Position numbers and translations under genes: made by a program. From Zygnema cylindricum (lineage: Eukaryota; Streptophyta; Zygnematophyceae; Zygnematales; Zygnemataceae), in assembly GCA_037447655.1 (NCBI GenBank), contig JBBHKE010000894.1, forward strand, positions 1 to 39,051: a stretch of DNA of 39,051 nucleotides. Direction: 5' to 3'. Positions within the stretch are counted from its first letter, which is position 1. Every line of letters starts with the position of its first letter. Shown here in pieces: positions 29,164 through 39,051 of the stretch. The notes under the pieces were generated by a model, which did no database searches, was not told the DNA's origin, and saw only the letters and a list, made by a program, of their open reading frames with translations.

Positions 29164-29378
29164 CAGTGTATCGCTATTAGTGTTAATAATTTTATGGCCA
29201 CTTAAAACATATTTTCTCCGTACACACTTGTCCGATTTTCACATGGAGACCACCAATCGGAGGTAAGAATCTTGGCTTTCAATCGCAACCGTCAGATCCA
29301 TAATCTGAAAAGTGTGTAAGGAGAAAAGATGTTTTAAGTGGCAAAAATAAATAGCAACACTAATAGAGATACAAGGTG
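29164..29378. mobile_element. Diverged MITE copy in the PIG-H / CHD-like intergenic region
   Basis: It is TA-bounded (29162-29163, 29379-29380). Its ends, CAGTGTATCGCTATTAGTG and the complement of CACTAATAGAGATACAAGGTG, and its inner TIR word GCCACTTAAAACAT, match the intact 23706 copy. The central AATCGCAACCGTCAGATCC is also shared, so the full element is homologous. Length is 215 bp, close to 217. The arms have drifted, so it is older. Confidence 0.8.
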
Positions 29379-29380
29379 TA

Positions 29381-30483
29381 GCTTCAAGAAAAATTACAAT
29401 TGCCCTTCTTAACGATCCTTCACATTTCTCCAACCCATCTATGGCAATCTTCTAACCCTTTTGTGTCTAAAATCACTAGGGTTTACAAAAATAGTGAGTA
29501 GTCTAACTAAAGAGAGATTGTCAATATAACTTTCCTATGAAATTGTCCACTAAAAGACAAAATTGGGCCTCTGAACACAAAATAAGAAAAAAAAAAAAAA
29601 ACCCTCCCCTGAAAGAACGAAGACAGAAATTTCTCCCTGGACCCCAAGCATATCTTCGCATAAATATTTGAAATGTGATTTGTAGATCATAAACTCAAAA
29701 CGCCAAAAAGCCTTTAACCTCATCCAAATAATAAATCTGATTTTTTCCGTCCTCTCCCTCTCCTTCTCCCCCTCCGTCACCCTCACTCCTCTCCTCCCGT
29801 CCGTTGATCACGTTGATCTCTGATCGCCCAGATCCATCCCCTCTCCCTCACCCTCCCTCTCCCTCTCCCTCTCCTTTAAAATGATATTGACTAGATTTTG
29901 GACATCCGAAGGTGAATGCAGAAAAAAAGTTCAATAACCTTCAAGGGAAAAGATAAAAAAAAACAGAGATGTCTCACCTGAATGAATGAAACCAGCGTCC
30001 AAAAAATCCAATGAGTTCCTCCACTCACTTCCTTCTTCATTTTTTTTCTTAATTCAGCTTATTTTGCCTCCAATTTCAAGGATTTCAAGACCAATAACTT
30101 CTTTTTCAGGTCTCAAAAACAGTCTCCCTCATAAAAAAATTGCAAAAGACAGCAAAGGATCCAAAATAATCCTTAGGGTTTCGACAAATTAACCATGAAT
30201 GATCCTAAAATACACTAATAATCAACGCTTAGAACCCTGAAAACGCCATTTGAAAAAACTTAAAAAGATTTTAGGGTTACAAATCCTGAAATTGGAATGT
30301 GATGGTGGAGCCATTTTTCACATTTTGGCACTTTGTAAACGTGACGTGACATTTGTATGTTTTTTTTAAAGTACAGTTCTTACCTTTTGATCAATTCGTA
30401 CCTTTGCCGTAAGTACCAAATGTACGGACACCCTTCCTTTTCCAAGAGAGCGGATGCTGAAAATAGACTTTCTGAAAATCATT
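29381..30483. other. Intergenic stretch with GA/CT patches, no supported gene
   Basis: CCCTCTCC-rich patches lie at 29747-29875. A minus-strand 21-codon frame at 30040-29978, ending exactly at a GTGAGA donor, is a possible first exon but cannot be linked to anything. Some unlinked coding exon may hide here. Confidence 0.3.
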
Positions 30484-30961
30484 GCCACGTGGCAAACCCC
30501 AAAAGGCTGACACATTTCTCACACGTGCCGTATCCGTTTCCTCCTGTCACACGTGGCAGTCTTATTTCACTTTTTCCTTGGCCGTTAATTTCCAGAGTGG
30601 CGACAATTATCGTGCGACACGTGGCAGCTTCTGTAACTAACCTCAACCGCTTGACCTCTCTCTCGCTTGCCACGTGGCAATTTTTGTTTTCATTCTGTCC
30701 GCCACGTGTCCCTCTGTCGCAAGCTTCTTTTTTTTTCCACGTGGCAATGTGGTAGTCTTTCAAGCTGGTTCTATTTGACACGTGGCAACTGTAACCACAA
30801 TTGTGTGCCACGTGGCAGTATTGCAAGCTTTATTATGGTTGAGACGTAGCAGGTTTAGGAGGCATGGAATCTCCGGCTAATATGATACAATCTTCTCCTA
30901 TAGATATCGATAGTGATAGCGATTTTTCTGGAAATGAGAGAAAGTATAGACGCCACGTGGC
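30484..30961 (+). promoter_or_regulatory. Cluster of ten CACGTG G-boxes at the start of the CHD-like gene
   Basis: CACGTG occurs at 30486, 30522, 30550, 30618, 30671, 30703, 30738, 30779, 30809 and 30954. Nine sites lie within the 380 bp upstream of the proposed ATG and one lies inside exon 1, where it encodes His-Val. Eight of the ten are followed by GCA in the same orientation (CACGTGGCA), and the 30522 and 30703 sites carry the reverse flank. Spacing is irregular (28-68 bp for the first nine). CACGTGGC is the classical plant G-box/ABRE core bound by bZIP factors, and CACGTG is also bound by bHLH factors. Confidence 0.75.
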
Positions 30962-33900
30962 AGCACCAGAAGGAAGAAGAAGTCAAGAGTATTATTTTGG
31001 AAGCTATGGAGGGGAGAGAAGGGAGGAGGAGATGGTAGGTGTGGCGGGAATGCAAGCGGGAAAGTATGGCGGTGGACAAGGAAGGGAAGATGTGAGAGGA
31101 GGGAGAGAGGAGAAACGCCCTTTGGAAGGTGAGAATGGGGAGGGATGAGAGGAAGTATTAAAATTTTACAGCGGTATGGTTTTGTTTTTATATTCTGTTT
31201 GAATCTATTTTTTGCATGCTCACTTTTTTCAGGTTTAGGTTGTTTCTTAGGTTTAGGTTATTTTTTAAATTCTGTTTGCTTCATTGGTCTTGTTTTTTTT
31301 TTTTTTTTGGAAGTGTTTCCTTTTTTATTTTGCAATGGTTGGTGTTTTTGGTTTGGTTGATGCGTCTCGTGTTATTATGTCTATTTTACTACTATTTAGT
31401 TTGAATTCTAGTTTGATTGGTTTAGTTTACTCTAATACAGTCCAATGTAATTCTCATTTTTTTTTATTCATGGTAAGTTTGTTTTGGTGTACCCTAAGAT
31501 ATATTTATATGTTTATTTTGTCAATTTCCTTTCAATTTGATTCTTTACAACTGTTGTTGGCCTTGGTTAATTTTTCTTTTTCGTTTTGATAATATGTTTT
31601 CAAGTTACACTCTGTTGAGCTTGGTGTTGATATTGATTTTTTGACTGTGTTTGGTTTAACTGGTAACAACTAATGTTTTTTTTTCGGCGTCTTCTGACGG
31701 GAAAATCTATCGGCGTATGAAATAATAAGTTGATTGTGCAATTTTAGGCAACTATTTTGTTGTCCTTTTGAATTTTGGTCATTATCTTCTCAACATTTGA
31801 ATATAGACAATGTAGAGAATATGGAGAATATAGACAATATGGACAATGTAGATCTTTATAGACATGTATAGACATGTATAGCCATTAGAGACATTATAGA
31901 CATTATAGATAACATAGATAATATAAACAATCTAGAAAATACCTACAATATAGACGGTACAGACAAAGTAGACCTAATAGACAACAAACTGTGTAGACAG
32001 TATAGACTAGAAAATACCGACAATATAGACATCATAGACAATAAATACACTATTGACAGTATATACCTTATAGACAATACAAACCTTATAGACATTATAA
32101 ACAATATAGACAATATAAACATTGTCCACATTACTGTTGAAATCGACATATTTTTGTTACATCATAGACATCGACAATATCGACATCTATTCGTTAAATG
32201 ATACTCTCTAGGAAACTGCTTTGTTTACCACCATTTTTCTGATCCATCCTTTCCATTCATGGAGGCCATTTTATCTTTGAGACATGTACCAATAGTAGAG
32301 TAGCAATGACAAATAAATCTTAAGCCTCCTAACACAATCCACACTAACAATTGTTAGCTGTGTACTGATATTTTTTTGCAGGATCCGCAGAAAGTATTCG
32401 TGCTGCAAGGGCAGCCCAACTTGCAAATTGGTATCGAAATCAATGCTTAGAATGTTGTCAGGAATTGATAATTTCACAACGAATTTGGCGAAAGGTGTGG
32501 ACAGAAAAACCGTCAATCAAAACTTAAACCACTTCATAAGCATTAAACAAAATCAAAGGGCCACTTTTACATGGAGCAATTAAACAAAAACGAATGCCGA
32601 TAGGCTTTAAATCAGTTTTAGCATCGATTAAGCAAAGAAAATTCTAAAAATTTAAACCACTTCACATGAATGAACTTGACAGAAACAGATGTGACCAAAC
32701 TTTAAACAAACTCACATGCATCAATTAACAAAAACAAACGCCAAAAAGTTTAAACCACTTCACATGCATCTATTAAACAAAAGCAAATGTCAAACACCAT
32801 GATACAACATTAAGACAATGTCAGACACCAGTTTTACAACATACCTCCTCCTGTATTTGAAAGAGAAATTATGCCGTTAATATAGCAGATAATTCCTGAA
32901 ATTAATGAGTTAAAAAGATGACTTATAATTTAGCAAGTTTGAGACGTGTTGAGCTCCACGAAACTAGAGAACTCTACTCAAACCTTGAAAATTAGGACAT
33001 AATTTTTTTTATCTAGATCTTTTCTTGTTCTTGAAACAGGAGCTCCAAGAGCCACTTCCTGGTTTACAACTTCCCGTCAGTGCTTCATCTCTTATTCCAA
33101 TTTCTCCGATTTCTTCACAACCCTTACAATCTCCTATGGTTTCTCAAGAAACAGGGAATCGAAAAATAGAAGATTTGCCAGAAACGACAGAAGAGAAATC
33201 TGGAGGCTTAGGTCAATCTGAAGGGAGAATGGAAGAACGATCAACTGAACAAACCCTACCTGCAAGTGACAATGGAGTTGCAGCAGGTAAATTGTTGTTT
33301 CCTTACATTTCTCCGACTTGGGAAATGATTTTACTTGAGATGATTTTCTTACTCTGAGATAATTTTCTTACTTGAGATAATTTTCTGACTTGTGATAATA
33401 TTCTGACTTGGAATAATTTTCTGACTTAGATATATTTCTGACTTGAGATAATTCTCTGACTTGTGATAAATTTCTGAATTAAGGTAATCTTCTTACTTCA
33501 GATTGTTTTTCGTTCTTGAAAGTTCCCAATATGGATGGCTACGCAAGGTTTGAATTATGTTGGGAAAATAGAAAAAATGTATAAGTTGAAAAATTTGTGT
33601 TAAAAGAATTGAAAAACTGTGTTGGAAAAAGTGAACAATTGTTCGAAATAGTGAACAATTGTGCTTGGAACTGGAAAAAATGCTTTGAATAAATTGAAAA
33701 ATTGTGTTGGAAAACTGTATTTGAGAAATTTGTTTCTTTCCCTCTCCATCTGCAAAAGCAGAACAACAGTAATGACTTACTATTAGTAACAGGTAAGATT
33801 TAGACACTTCTTTAGTATTATACTTTGTTTTCTATTCTTTTTTTGGTCCTGAACATTTTGGAGACAAGCAGGTACACCTGAAGACGGGGCACAAATAGCG

Positions 33901-36900
33901 GAAGTCGAGTCTCCTGGACCCAAGCGACTTCCGTTAAGGAGACAACAAAGGTGGCAAAGCAATGAAAGAGAAGCTCTTCGAAAATCTCTTTTGATGTTTG
34001 GACTCGGACGTTCAGAAAAGGTGTGTATATCCTCGTTAACATTAGAAACAAATGCATAAAATTGAATCGAATCCAAGAAAAAAAAGAAAAAGAAGAAAAA
34101 ATTGAACAATGGAAAAGGGGGTGTCTTCTGCGTCTGAACCGAGAATACAGTGATTATGGAATTATTGTATTCTCTTATTGTTCAGCCATTCTATTACTAG
34201 TGATGTGCATTGTAGCTCGAGTGATACTTGGTGCAGCGGCATTTTTTTTCTTTTGGGATTTCTGATATCGCAAAAAATATCGTGCATCACAACGCACAAT
34301 TTAGCGATGCAGGAAGGATATGTTCTTCAGGTGTAGCGATGAACGATATTATCGAATATGGATACGGTGCGATATATGAGGTTCTATGTCATTCTGTGTA
34401 GTTTTATGGGCTGGAGCTGGAAGTGATTGCTTGTCACCATTTCAAAAGATGTTGACTTGCAAGGTCGTCCAGCGATGTCAAAATTCCGTACGGTTGGTCT
34501 AATAATATTTTGAGGTCGTGGAAATTTTGTGGTATGAAAGTTTTTACGCTTATAATCCAGTTCTCATTTATATCGCTGGCCGTTTTCTGCCGTCTATTTT
34601 AAGCTCGTGTATTGCTGCCAAAAACCCAAAAAGAATCCCTGAATCTATATGCAATTGTCTGTTGATGTCATGATTATTTATGGTTAGGCTTACAATATTC
34701 TGTGTTCATGGGATATTGTTATCAAAAAACATATGTATGCTAAGAATCGGGTTTTCAGATATGTTGCCGGTCATTTTCAGCCGCCGATTTCAATTTTGTA
34801 TTCGCAATAATTGTGTACTGCATATCGAACATGATATAGCGTAGCGAATATTGTCTGTCACATATCGAGCAATTTTCTCGACAATCGACTCGAAATTTGA
34901 TATGTTTTGCAGCTCTATCTAACATAGAAGACAGTATTGCAATGTAAAAAAATATATACGAAAATTCACAAATAAATCACAACCTATGCATATGACTGCA
35001 CCACAACGACGCATCACAAAATATTACTGAACATATATTACAGTAGTATACTGTACCTTATAGTACATTACAAAACCTTACCGTACGTTACATCATGCCA
35101 CTAATTTTGTACCGAAAGACAAAATAGCTCAATAACTAGAATGGCCAAAGGTTCAACAATTTAAAAATGTTTTCATCTGGAGTTCAAAAAATCTTCAAAT
35201 GATCGGAAAATACAGGAGCGTACCAAACAAAACTTTATGTGCATACGCTCTCTAGGTCCATGATTTTAAAGTAATAGCAGTTCATTACATGTACTTTGCC
35301 GTAATCGCTCAGTATTTGAAATTTTGATATTTATTTCGTGGATTGTTCAATATATATTTGTAGGAAAATTTCAAATTCTAAAACAATCCAAAACAAGTGG
35401 TACAAATAATTAGAAATTTTAACATCATTCGTACTCTAAAACGGTCCAAAAAAAAACGATTCCGGTTCCACTTCATTGCGCAGTAATGTACAGAAAAGTA
35501 CGGTAAAGTACACTGCCCATCGCTATTAGAGTTAAACACTCTCATTTGATTGAGTGTTTTTTTTTACCCAAAAGCATAGATCTGTGTTTAATAACACTAT
35601 ATAATCAATTGGCCCATAATGAGCCTTGTGCCATAAGATAATTTAGTGTAGTTAATTCTAATAAAATATTACCCCTAATACTTCATAACTCTTATAGTGA
35701 TGGCCCGTGTACTGTAACTTTGGATGTAATTCATGCATGTTTTTTATCGTCTTTGTATGTGTTTTAGGTGACACGTTATTTATTATAAGGGATATTTAAC
35801 TTCTATTTTACATGTCTTTTGTGTGTACTTAAATTTACTTTCCATCCTACTTATATGTGGTTCATCTTTAGTACACTTGAGCTTGTACTTGAGCTACACA
35901 TGTACTTGAGCTCTATTTATTTGTACTGCATTTCTAAAGACTTAATGCAGCTTAAATTATTACAAAATAATTTTGGTTTTCTTCATTTTGTAAAAGGAAA
36001 TAATTTTTATGCGGTTCAAATACTGTGTGGTTACGAATAGTTCAATTTACTGCAAAATGTTGCTGCCATGTTACAGTTGACTTGTTGAAAACAATAATGT
36101 TGAACCGAACCTGGTACAAAATTAGCGGTACTTAGGTAGTCGACAAAGTGTAATACAGTACACTGAAATTATAAAGGTTTTTGTTATTCCGGTGTGTATA
36201 GGTTCGCAATTGCATGAGGGGAATGTTAAAGCAAATGAGACATGGACTTGGAGATATAGCCGATGCCAGCTGGCAATTTCTCAAAGCAGTTGGGACTCAA
36301 GAACACACTGACCATCGAGCTCGGTCGTGGTCGGAACGCAAACTCGCGGAGGTCAAGAAAGAGGGAACTGCTGACCTCAGCGATGAGGTGGCAGGGAGGA
36401 TTGGACCGTGGGAAAAAATGAATGTGGCGAGTTGCGTCAGATCGTGGTCTCGACGGCTTAAATTACTCGATCAACTTGTATGTTTTTTTTAATCGTAATT
36501 TGAGGGTGAGAGAAGGATAATGAATGGGAGAGAGAGAGAGAGTGATAGACGTGAAAGTTGAAAGGAAAAGGAGGTGGTGCGAGAGAGGGGATACCCAGGG
36601 TGAGAGAAAACAGAGAATGAGAGACGTGTGAAGGAAGAAGGGATTTCTGTATGAATATTTTATCAATTATATATCTGTTATATGTTGTCCTTATCCTTAT
36701 CCATATCTTTACCTTCATCATCCTCGTCTTCCTTCTTTGTCTTCATCTTCATCTTCATCTTTATCTTCACCTTCACCTTTACCTTCACCTTCTTTTTTTC
36801 TATCTCTGTCTCTATCTGTGTCTTTGTTTTTTCTATGTCTTTGCCTTTCTCTTTGTCATTGTCTTTGTCTTTATCTGTCTTTATCTCTTTCTCTTTGGCT

Positions 36901-39051
36901 TTTTCTTTGTCTTTACCACTCTCTTATCTTTGTCTTTATCTCCCATTCTCCCTCTCCCTCTCCGTCTCCCTCGCCCTTGCCCTTGCCCTCACCTTCGCGT
37001 TCGCCCTCGCTCTCCCTTTATTTCCAGTACCTTTCTCTCAATTTCTACTACTTTCCCTCTATCCCAACTACCTCTCTCTGTGTTCTCACTATCCTTCTCC
37101 TTATTTCCACTCTCCTTACCCTTACCTTTTCACTTGTCAGGGGGAGGTCCTTCACATGTGTGCCCAAAACGATCAAGTTGGGGCGGCTTACAAAGCCGTC
37201 GAATCTTTAAAGGACGCGACGGTGCCCTCCGATTGGTGGACTCGAGATTCTGATTTTGCTCTCCTTTCCGGAGTTTTCCGCCATGGTTATGGAAACTATG
37301 AAGGAGTGAGAGAGGACCCACAACTTGCGTCGGCTTTCGTTCCTTCTGGAAGCGCCGTTCTTAAGGTGAAGGAGGAGGAGGAGGGGAAGAGAGAGGAAGA
37401 CGAGGACGAAGAGGATGTCGAAGGAAGGTGAGGAGTTTTGTCTTTGAGGAATTCCTTGGACTGTTCTACTTGGTGAGAGGGAAAAGAAGAGGGCAGGAGA
37501 GGGAGAGGGAGAGGAAGAGGTGTGATCCACAGTGTTTATGAACTGATTCTGTTTAGCATTTTTTATTTTTTTTTGAATAAGGTATATTTGTATGGAAATA
37601 TATATATAAAAAGGGCATATAAAAAAAAAAGTAAAATTGTATGGATCTAATATGGTATATTAGGATGGACCCGACCTTTTAAAGCCCTAGACAAATCTTA
37701 TAAGGCTCAAAAACTCCCTCGTTTTTTTTGTTTTTTCTATTTTATTTTAACTTTTTTATAGTTCTCAAACGAAACAAAAGGACGAATCGGACGATAAGGA
37801 CGGACCCGTATGGCCTGATGCCTATACTCTCACTCGTCGACTTAAAAGACTTTTGGATCATCTCTATAAATTGTACCAGAGCGTATGTCTCCTCCCATTC
37901 TTTTTCAAGTTTTTTTTTTTTTTTTGGAGCAAATCTAATTCTGGCTTTCAGTATTTTTATAAGTGGAAAAGTGAAAAGAGGAGGAGATCCTTGTTTTCCA
38001 TATGGAAAAGAAAAAGAAAAGAAAATTGAGAATGGATTGACTTATTTTATCGTTTTCGGTCTGTCATCCGTCGAGGAGATTTTCTTTTTTTTGCTGAAAT
38101 TGTGTTACTGTAAGAGAGCGATAATGGGGATATCTTGACCCATAATAATTGTAGTGAGAGAGAGAGAAGAGAGAGCGAGAGAGAGAGAGAGAGAGAGAGA
38201 GGGAGACAGAGAGGGAGAGAGAGAGAAGAGAGAGAGAGGTTGGGAAACAGATAGGAAGAGAGAGACAGATAGAGAGAGAAGAAGGGAGGTTTGTTTTTGC
38301 CTAGTTTCAACCTTCCTTCCAATTCAATTTTCTGACATCTGAAAATCTGTTACCTTAAAAACTGTCATACTAAAACCGTTTAAGCTCCGGTATCCTAAAA
38401 TACGTTTTTGTAAAACTTGTCATCTTAAAAGTCTTTATATTAAAACTCTTTATTTTAAAACTCCTTATTTTAAAATGTCTTCTGAAAAAATTATATTTTA
38501 AAAATCTGTTATATTAAAAGCCTACTAGTGGGAAATCTGAGGAGAACAGGAAGTTTTAGTTTTTGGGTTTTTTTGGGTTTTCAGGTTTCAGAAAAACAGG
38601 GTACAAAGACTCCCGAACAGAACCCTCGACAAATACCGAATGAACCTCGGAGGGCAAATTCTTGGTTGAAAAGAGAGAAGCTCGAGTTTTTAAGAATTCT
38701 TATGCATTGGGGCCTCCCTGCGGTGAGTATTTCGCCTTAATTTTCATACTTTTTTTTGTTCATTTTTGTGCTTTTTTCCATGCTTGTTTTTGTGCATTTT
38801 TGTGCATTTTTTTGTGCATTTTTGTCCGTTTTTCATGTGTTTTAATGTGTACTCTTTCTGGTGCATTTTTCCATTACTTTATTGTGTAATGTTTTTTTAC
38901 TTTTTCTCTTGTCCTTTTTCGAAGGATATTTATTTCAACCAAATTCCTCATTTTGGGGCAATCTACTTTTGCCTTATGTGCGGGACAGGCGCCAAATGGC
39001 GGCGTTTTATGGAAACCATTGCGAGAAAAGTCGATACTGCCAGGTGTCACC
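30864..39051 (+). CDS. CHD6-9-like SANT/SLIDE module protein without a visible ATPase (3' end off window)
   Basis: Nine exons: 30864-31128, 32382-32494, 33040-33286, 33872-34020, 36202-36477, 37141-37427, 37762-37882, 38585-38722 and 38925-beyond 39051. All junctions are GT-AG and phase-consistent. Exon 1 has a possible SUMO-interaction motif, SSPIDIDSDSD. Exons 2-3 give RAARAAQLANWYRNQ and a Ser/Pro/Glu-rich linker. Exon 4 has a SANT-like helix pair, RWQSNEREALRKSLLMFGLG. Exon 6 has DWWTRDSDFALLSGVFRHGY followed by GNYEGVREDP, the signature of CHD remodelers, then an acidic stretch. Exon 7 has WPDAYTLTRRLKRLL. Exons 8-9 have WLKREKLEFLRILMHWGLP and WRRFMETIARKVD. Order and motifs match the region after the helicase domain in CHD6-9, which contacts linker DNA and couples remodeling. 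No chromodomain or SNF2 motif lies upstream. About 575 residues are visible. The start is the first in-frame Met. Function as a remodeler partner is inference. Confidence 0.8.
31795..32195. repeat. ATAGACAAT minisatellite in intron 1 of the CHD-like gene
   Basis: Units such as AATATAGACAATATGGACAATG and CTTATAGACATT recur about 30 times with a 9-12 bp period over 400 bp. Confidence 0.88.
32519..32800. repeat. Tandem repeat in intron 2 of the CHD-like gene
   Basis: A degenerate unit around TTTAAACCACTTCACATGCAT and AATTAAACAAAAACAAATGCC repeats about five times with a 45-65 bp period (starts near 32523, 32590, 32650, 32705 and 32747). Confidence 0.75.
33330..33510. repeat. GATAATTTTCTGACTT repeat in intron 3 of the CHD-like gene
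   Basis: About nine units of 18-21 bp, each close to TGAGATAATTTTCTGACTTG, run from near 33330 to 33510. They begin about 45 bp after the exon 3 donor. Confidence 0.88.
34266..35508. other. Large part of intron 4 of the CHD-like gene
   Basis: No gene. CGATAT/ATATCG and GCATCAC words recur around 34265-34310 and 34820-35020, which may be the ends of a decayed element, but I could not align the arms. TAGTAC/GTACCTTA words cluster at 35040-35100 and 35480-35510. Confidence 0.35.
35511..35709. mobile_element. MITE of the CACTGC..ATCG subfamily in intron 4 of the CHD-like gene
   Basis: It is TA-bounded (35509-35510, 35710-35711). The ends are CACTGCCCATCGCTATTAG on the left and, as complement of the right end, CACGGGCCATCACTATAAG, both followed by AGTTA. 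The interior is AT-rich and unlike the other copies. It is 199 bp and non-coding. Confidence 0.72.
36670..37015. repeat. TCTTYA / TGTCTT hexamer repeats in intron 5 of the CHD-like gene
   Basis: TTCATCTTCATCTTCATC grades into CTTCACCTTTACC, then TTTGTCTTTATCTC, then CCCTCTCCC and GCCCTTGCCC blocks. The whole stretch is pyrimidine-rich, upstream of the CACTTGTCAG acceptor of exon 6. The 150-250 codon frames through it are artefacts, except that one of them runs into the real exon 6. Confidence 0.85.
38152..38285. repeat. (GA)n tract in intron 7 of the CHD-like gene
   Basis: GAGAGAGA runs with GGGAGACAGA interruptions on the plus strand, non-coding. Confidence 0.9.
38345..38525. repeat. TTAAAACTSTTTAT repeat in intron 7 of the CHD-like gene
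   Basis: Around eleven degenerate 15-18 bp units, such as TTAAAACTCTTTATTT and CTTAAAAGTCTTTATA, cover about 180 bp just upstream of exon 8. Confidence 0.82.
38745..38880. repeat. TTTTTGTGCAT repeat in intron 8 of the CHD-like gene
   Basis: CATTTTTGTGCATTTTT units of 10-13 bp repeat about nine times between the exon 8 donor and the exon 9 acceptor. Confidence 0.85.

Noticed and set aside
29978-30040. Minus-strand 21-codon frame MKKEVSGGTHWIFWTLVSF ending at a GTGAGA donor
   Set aside because: It looks like a first exon, but no following exon with matching phase and content was found. It could be an upstream exon of PIG-H, but that gene reads well without it.
30479-30826. 115-codon minus-strand frame and 132-codon plus-strand frame over the G-box cluster
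   Set aside because: Repeated CHVA/ATW-type words are translations of the CACGTGGCA boxes. There is no family motif, and the plus-strand CHD-like gene starts just downstream.
36651-37253. Plus-strand frames of 157-249 codons with apparent membrane helices
   Set aside because: Most of their length is the pyrimidine-rich intron 5 repeat. Only the part from 37141 on, in the frame ending at 37427, is real (exon 6).

Overview
The window is nuclear DNA from an intron-rich eukaryote, most likely an alga or related protist. It has GT-AG introns with pyrimidine-rich 3' ends, a plant-like Ty1/copia element, a tRNA-derived SINE-like repeat, TA-flanked MITEs, interstitial CCCTAA repeats and very abundant simple sequence. 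There are no operons or bacterial ribosome binding sites. The species cannot be fixed from the sequence. Most open frames here are translations of simple repeats or shadows; the real genes are spliced, and I rebuilt them by checking splice sites, phase and family motifs by eye.

Region 1 (1-13.9 kb) is repeat-dominated: a degenerate GTAC/CCTAAA minisatellite, a fold-back element (1816-2250), a 280-bp SINE-like unit with a tRNA-like cloverleaf (2471-2829 and 9226-9340), and between the two SINE parts a degenerate Ty1/copia element (2830-9224) with two ~585-bp LTRs. An 840-bp solo LTR of another family, flanked by CTTCT duplications, is nested in it (5764-6603). An 830-bp TIR element and short tandem duplications follow. 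Region 2 (13.9-19.1 kb) is a landscape of polypurine/polypyrimidine tracts, some over 500 bp, that switch strand.

Region 3 (19.1-39.05 kb) holds three spliced genes. (i) A small heat shock protein (HSP20/alpha-crystallin) on the minus strand, four exons between 21852 and 19153, with a heat-shock element and TATA box near 22145-22182 and an apparent 1-nt frameshift in the conserved domain. (ii) PIG-H, the GPI-GlcNAc transferase subunit, on the minus strand, five exons between 28611 and 25737. (iii) A plus-strand gene beginning at 30864 and running off the right edge, with nine exons seen, encoding the SANT/SLIDE-like C-terminal module of CHD6-9-type chromatin remodelers but with no SNF2 ATPase in the window. 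Genes (ii) and (iii) diverge from a 2.25-kb intergenic region containing a MITE and a dense G-box cluster.

The most unusual features are: a perfect 102-bp tandem duplication carrying a whole 55-nt PIG-H exon with both splice sites, where joint use of both copies would frameshift; HSP20 intron 2, built of two tandem arrays that repeat the bordering exon edges together with their splice sites; ten CACGTG boxes in about 475 bp at the start of the CHD-like gene, eight of them in the same CACGTGGCA orientation; and a CHD-like module that appears separated from its ATPase, with most introns carrying a private tandem repeat.
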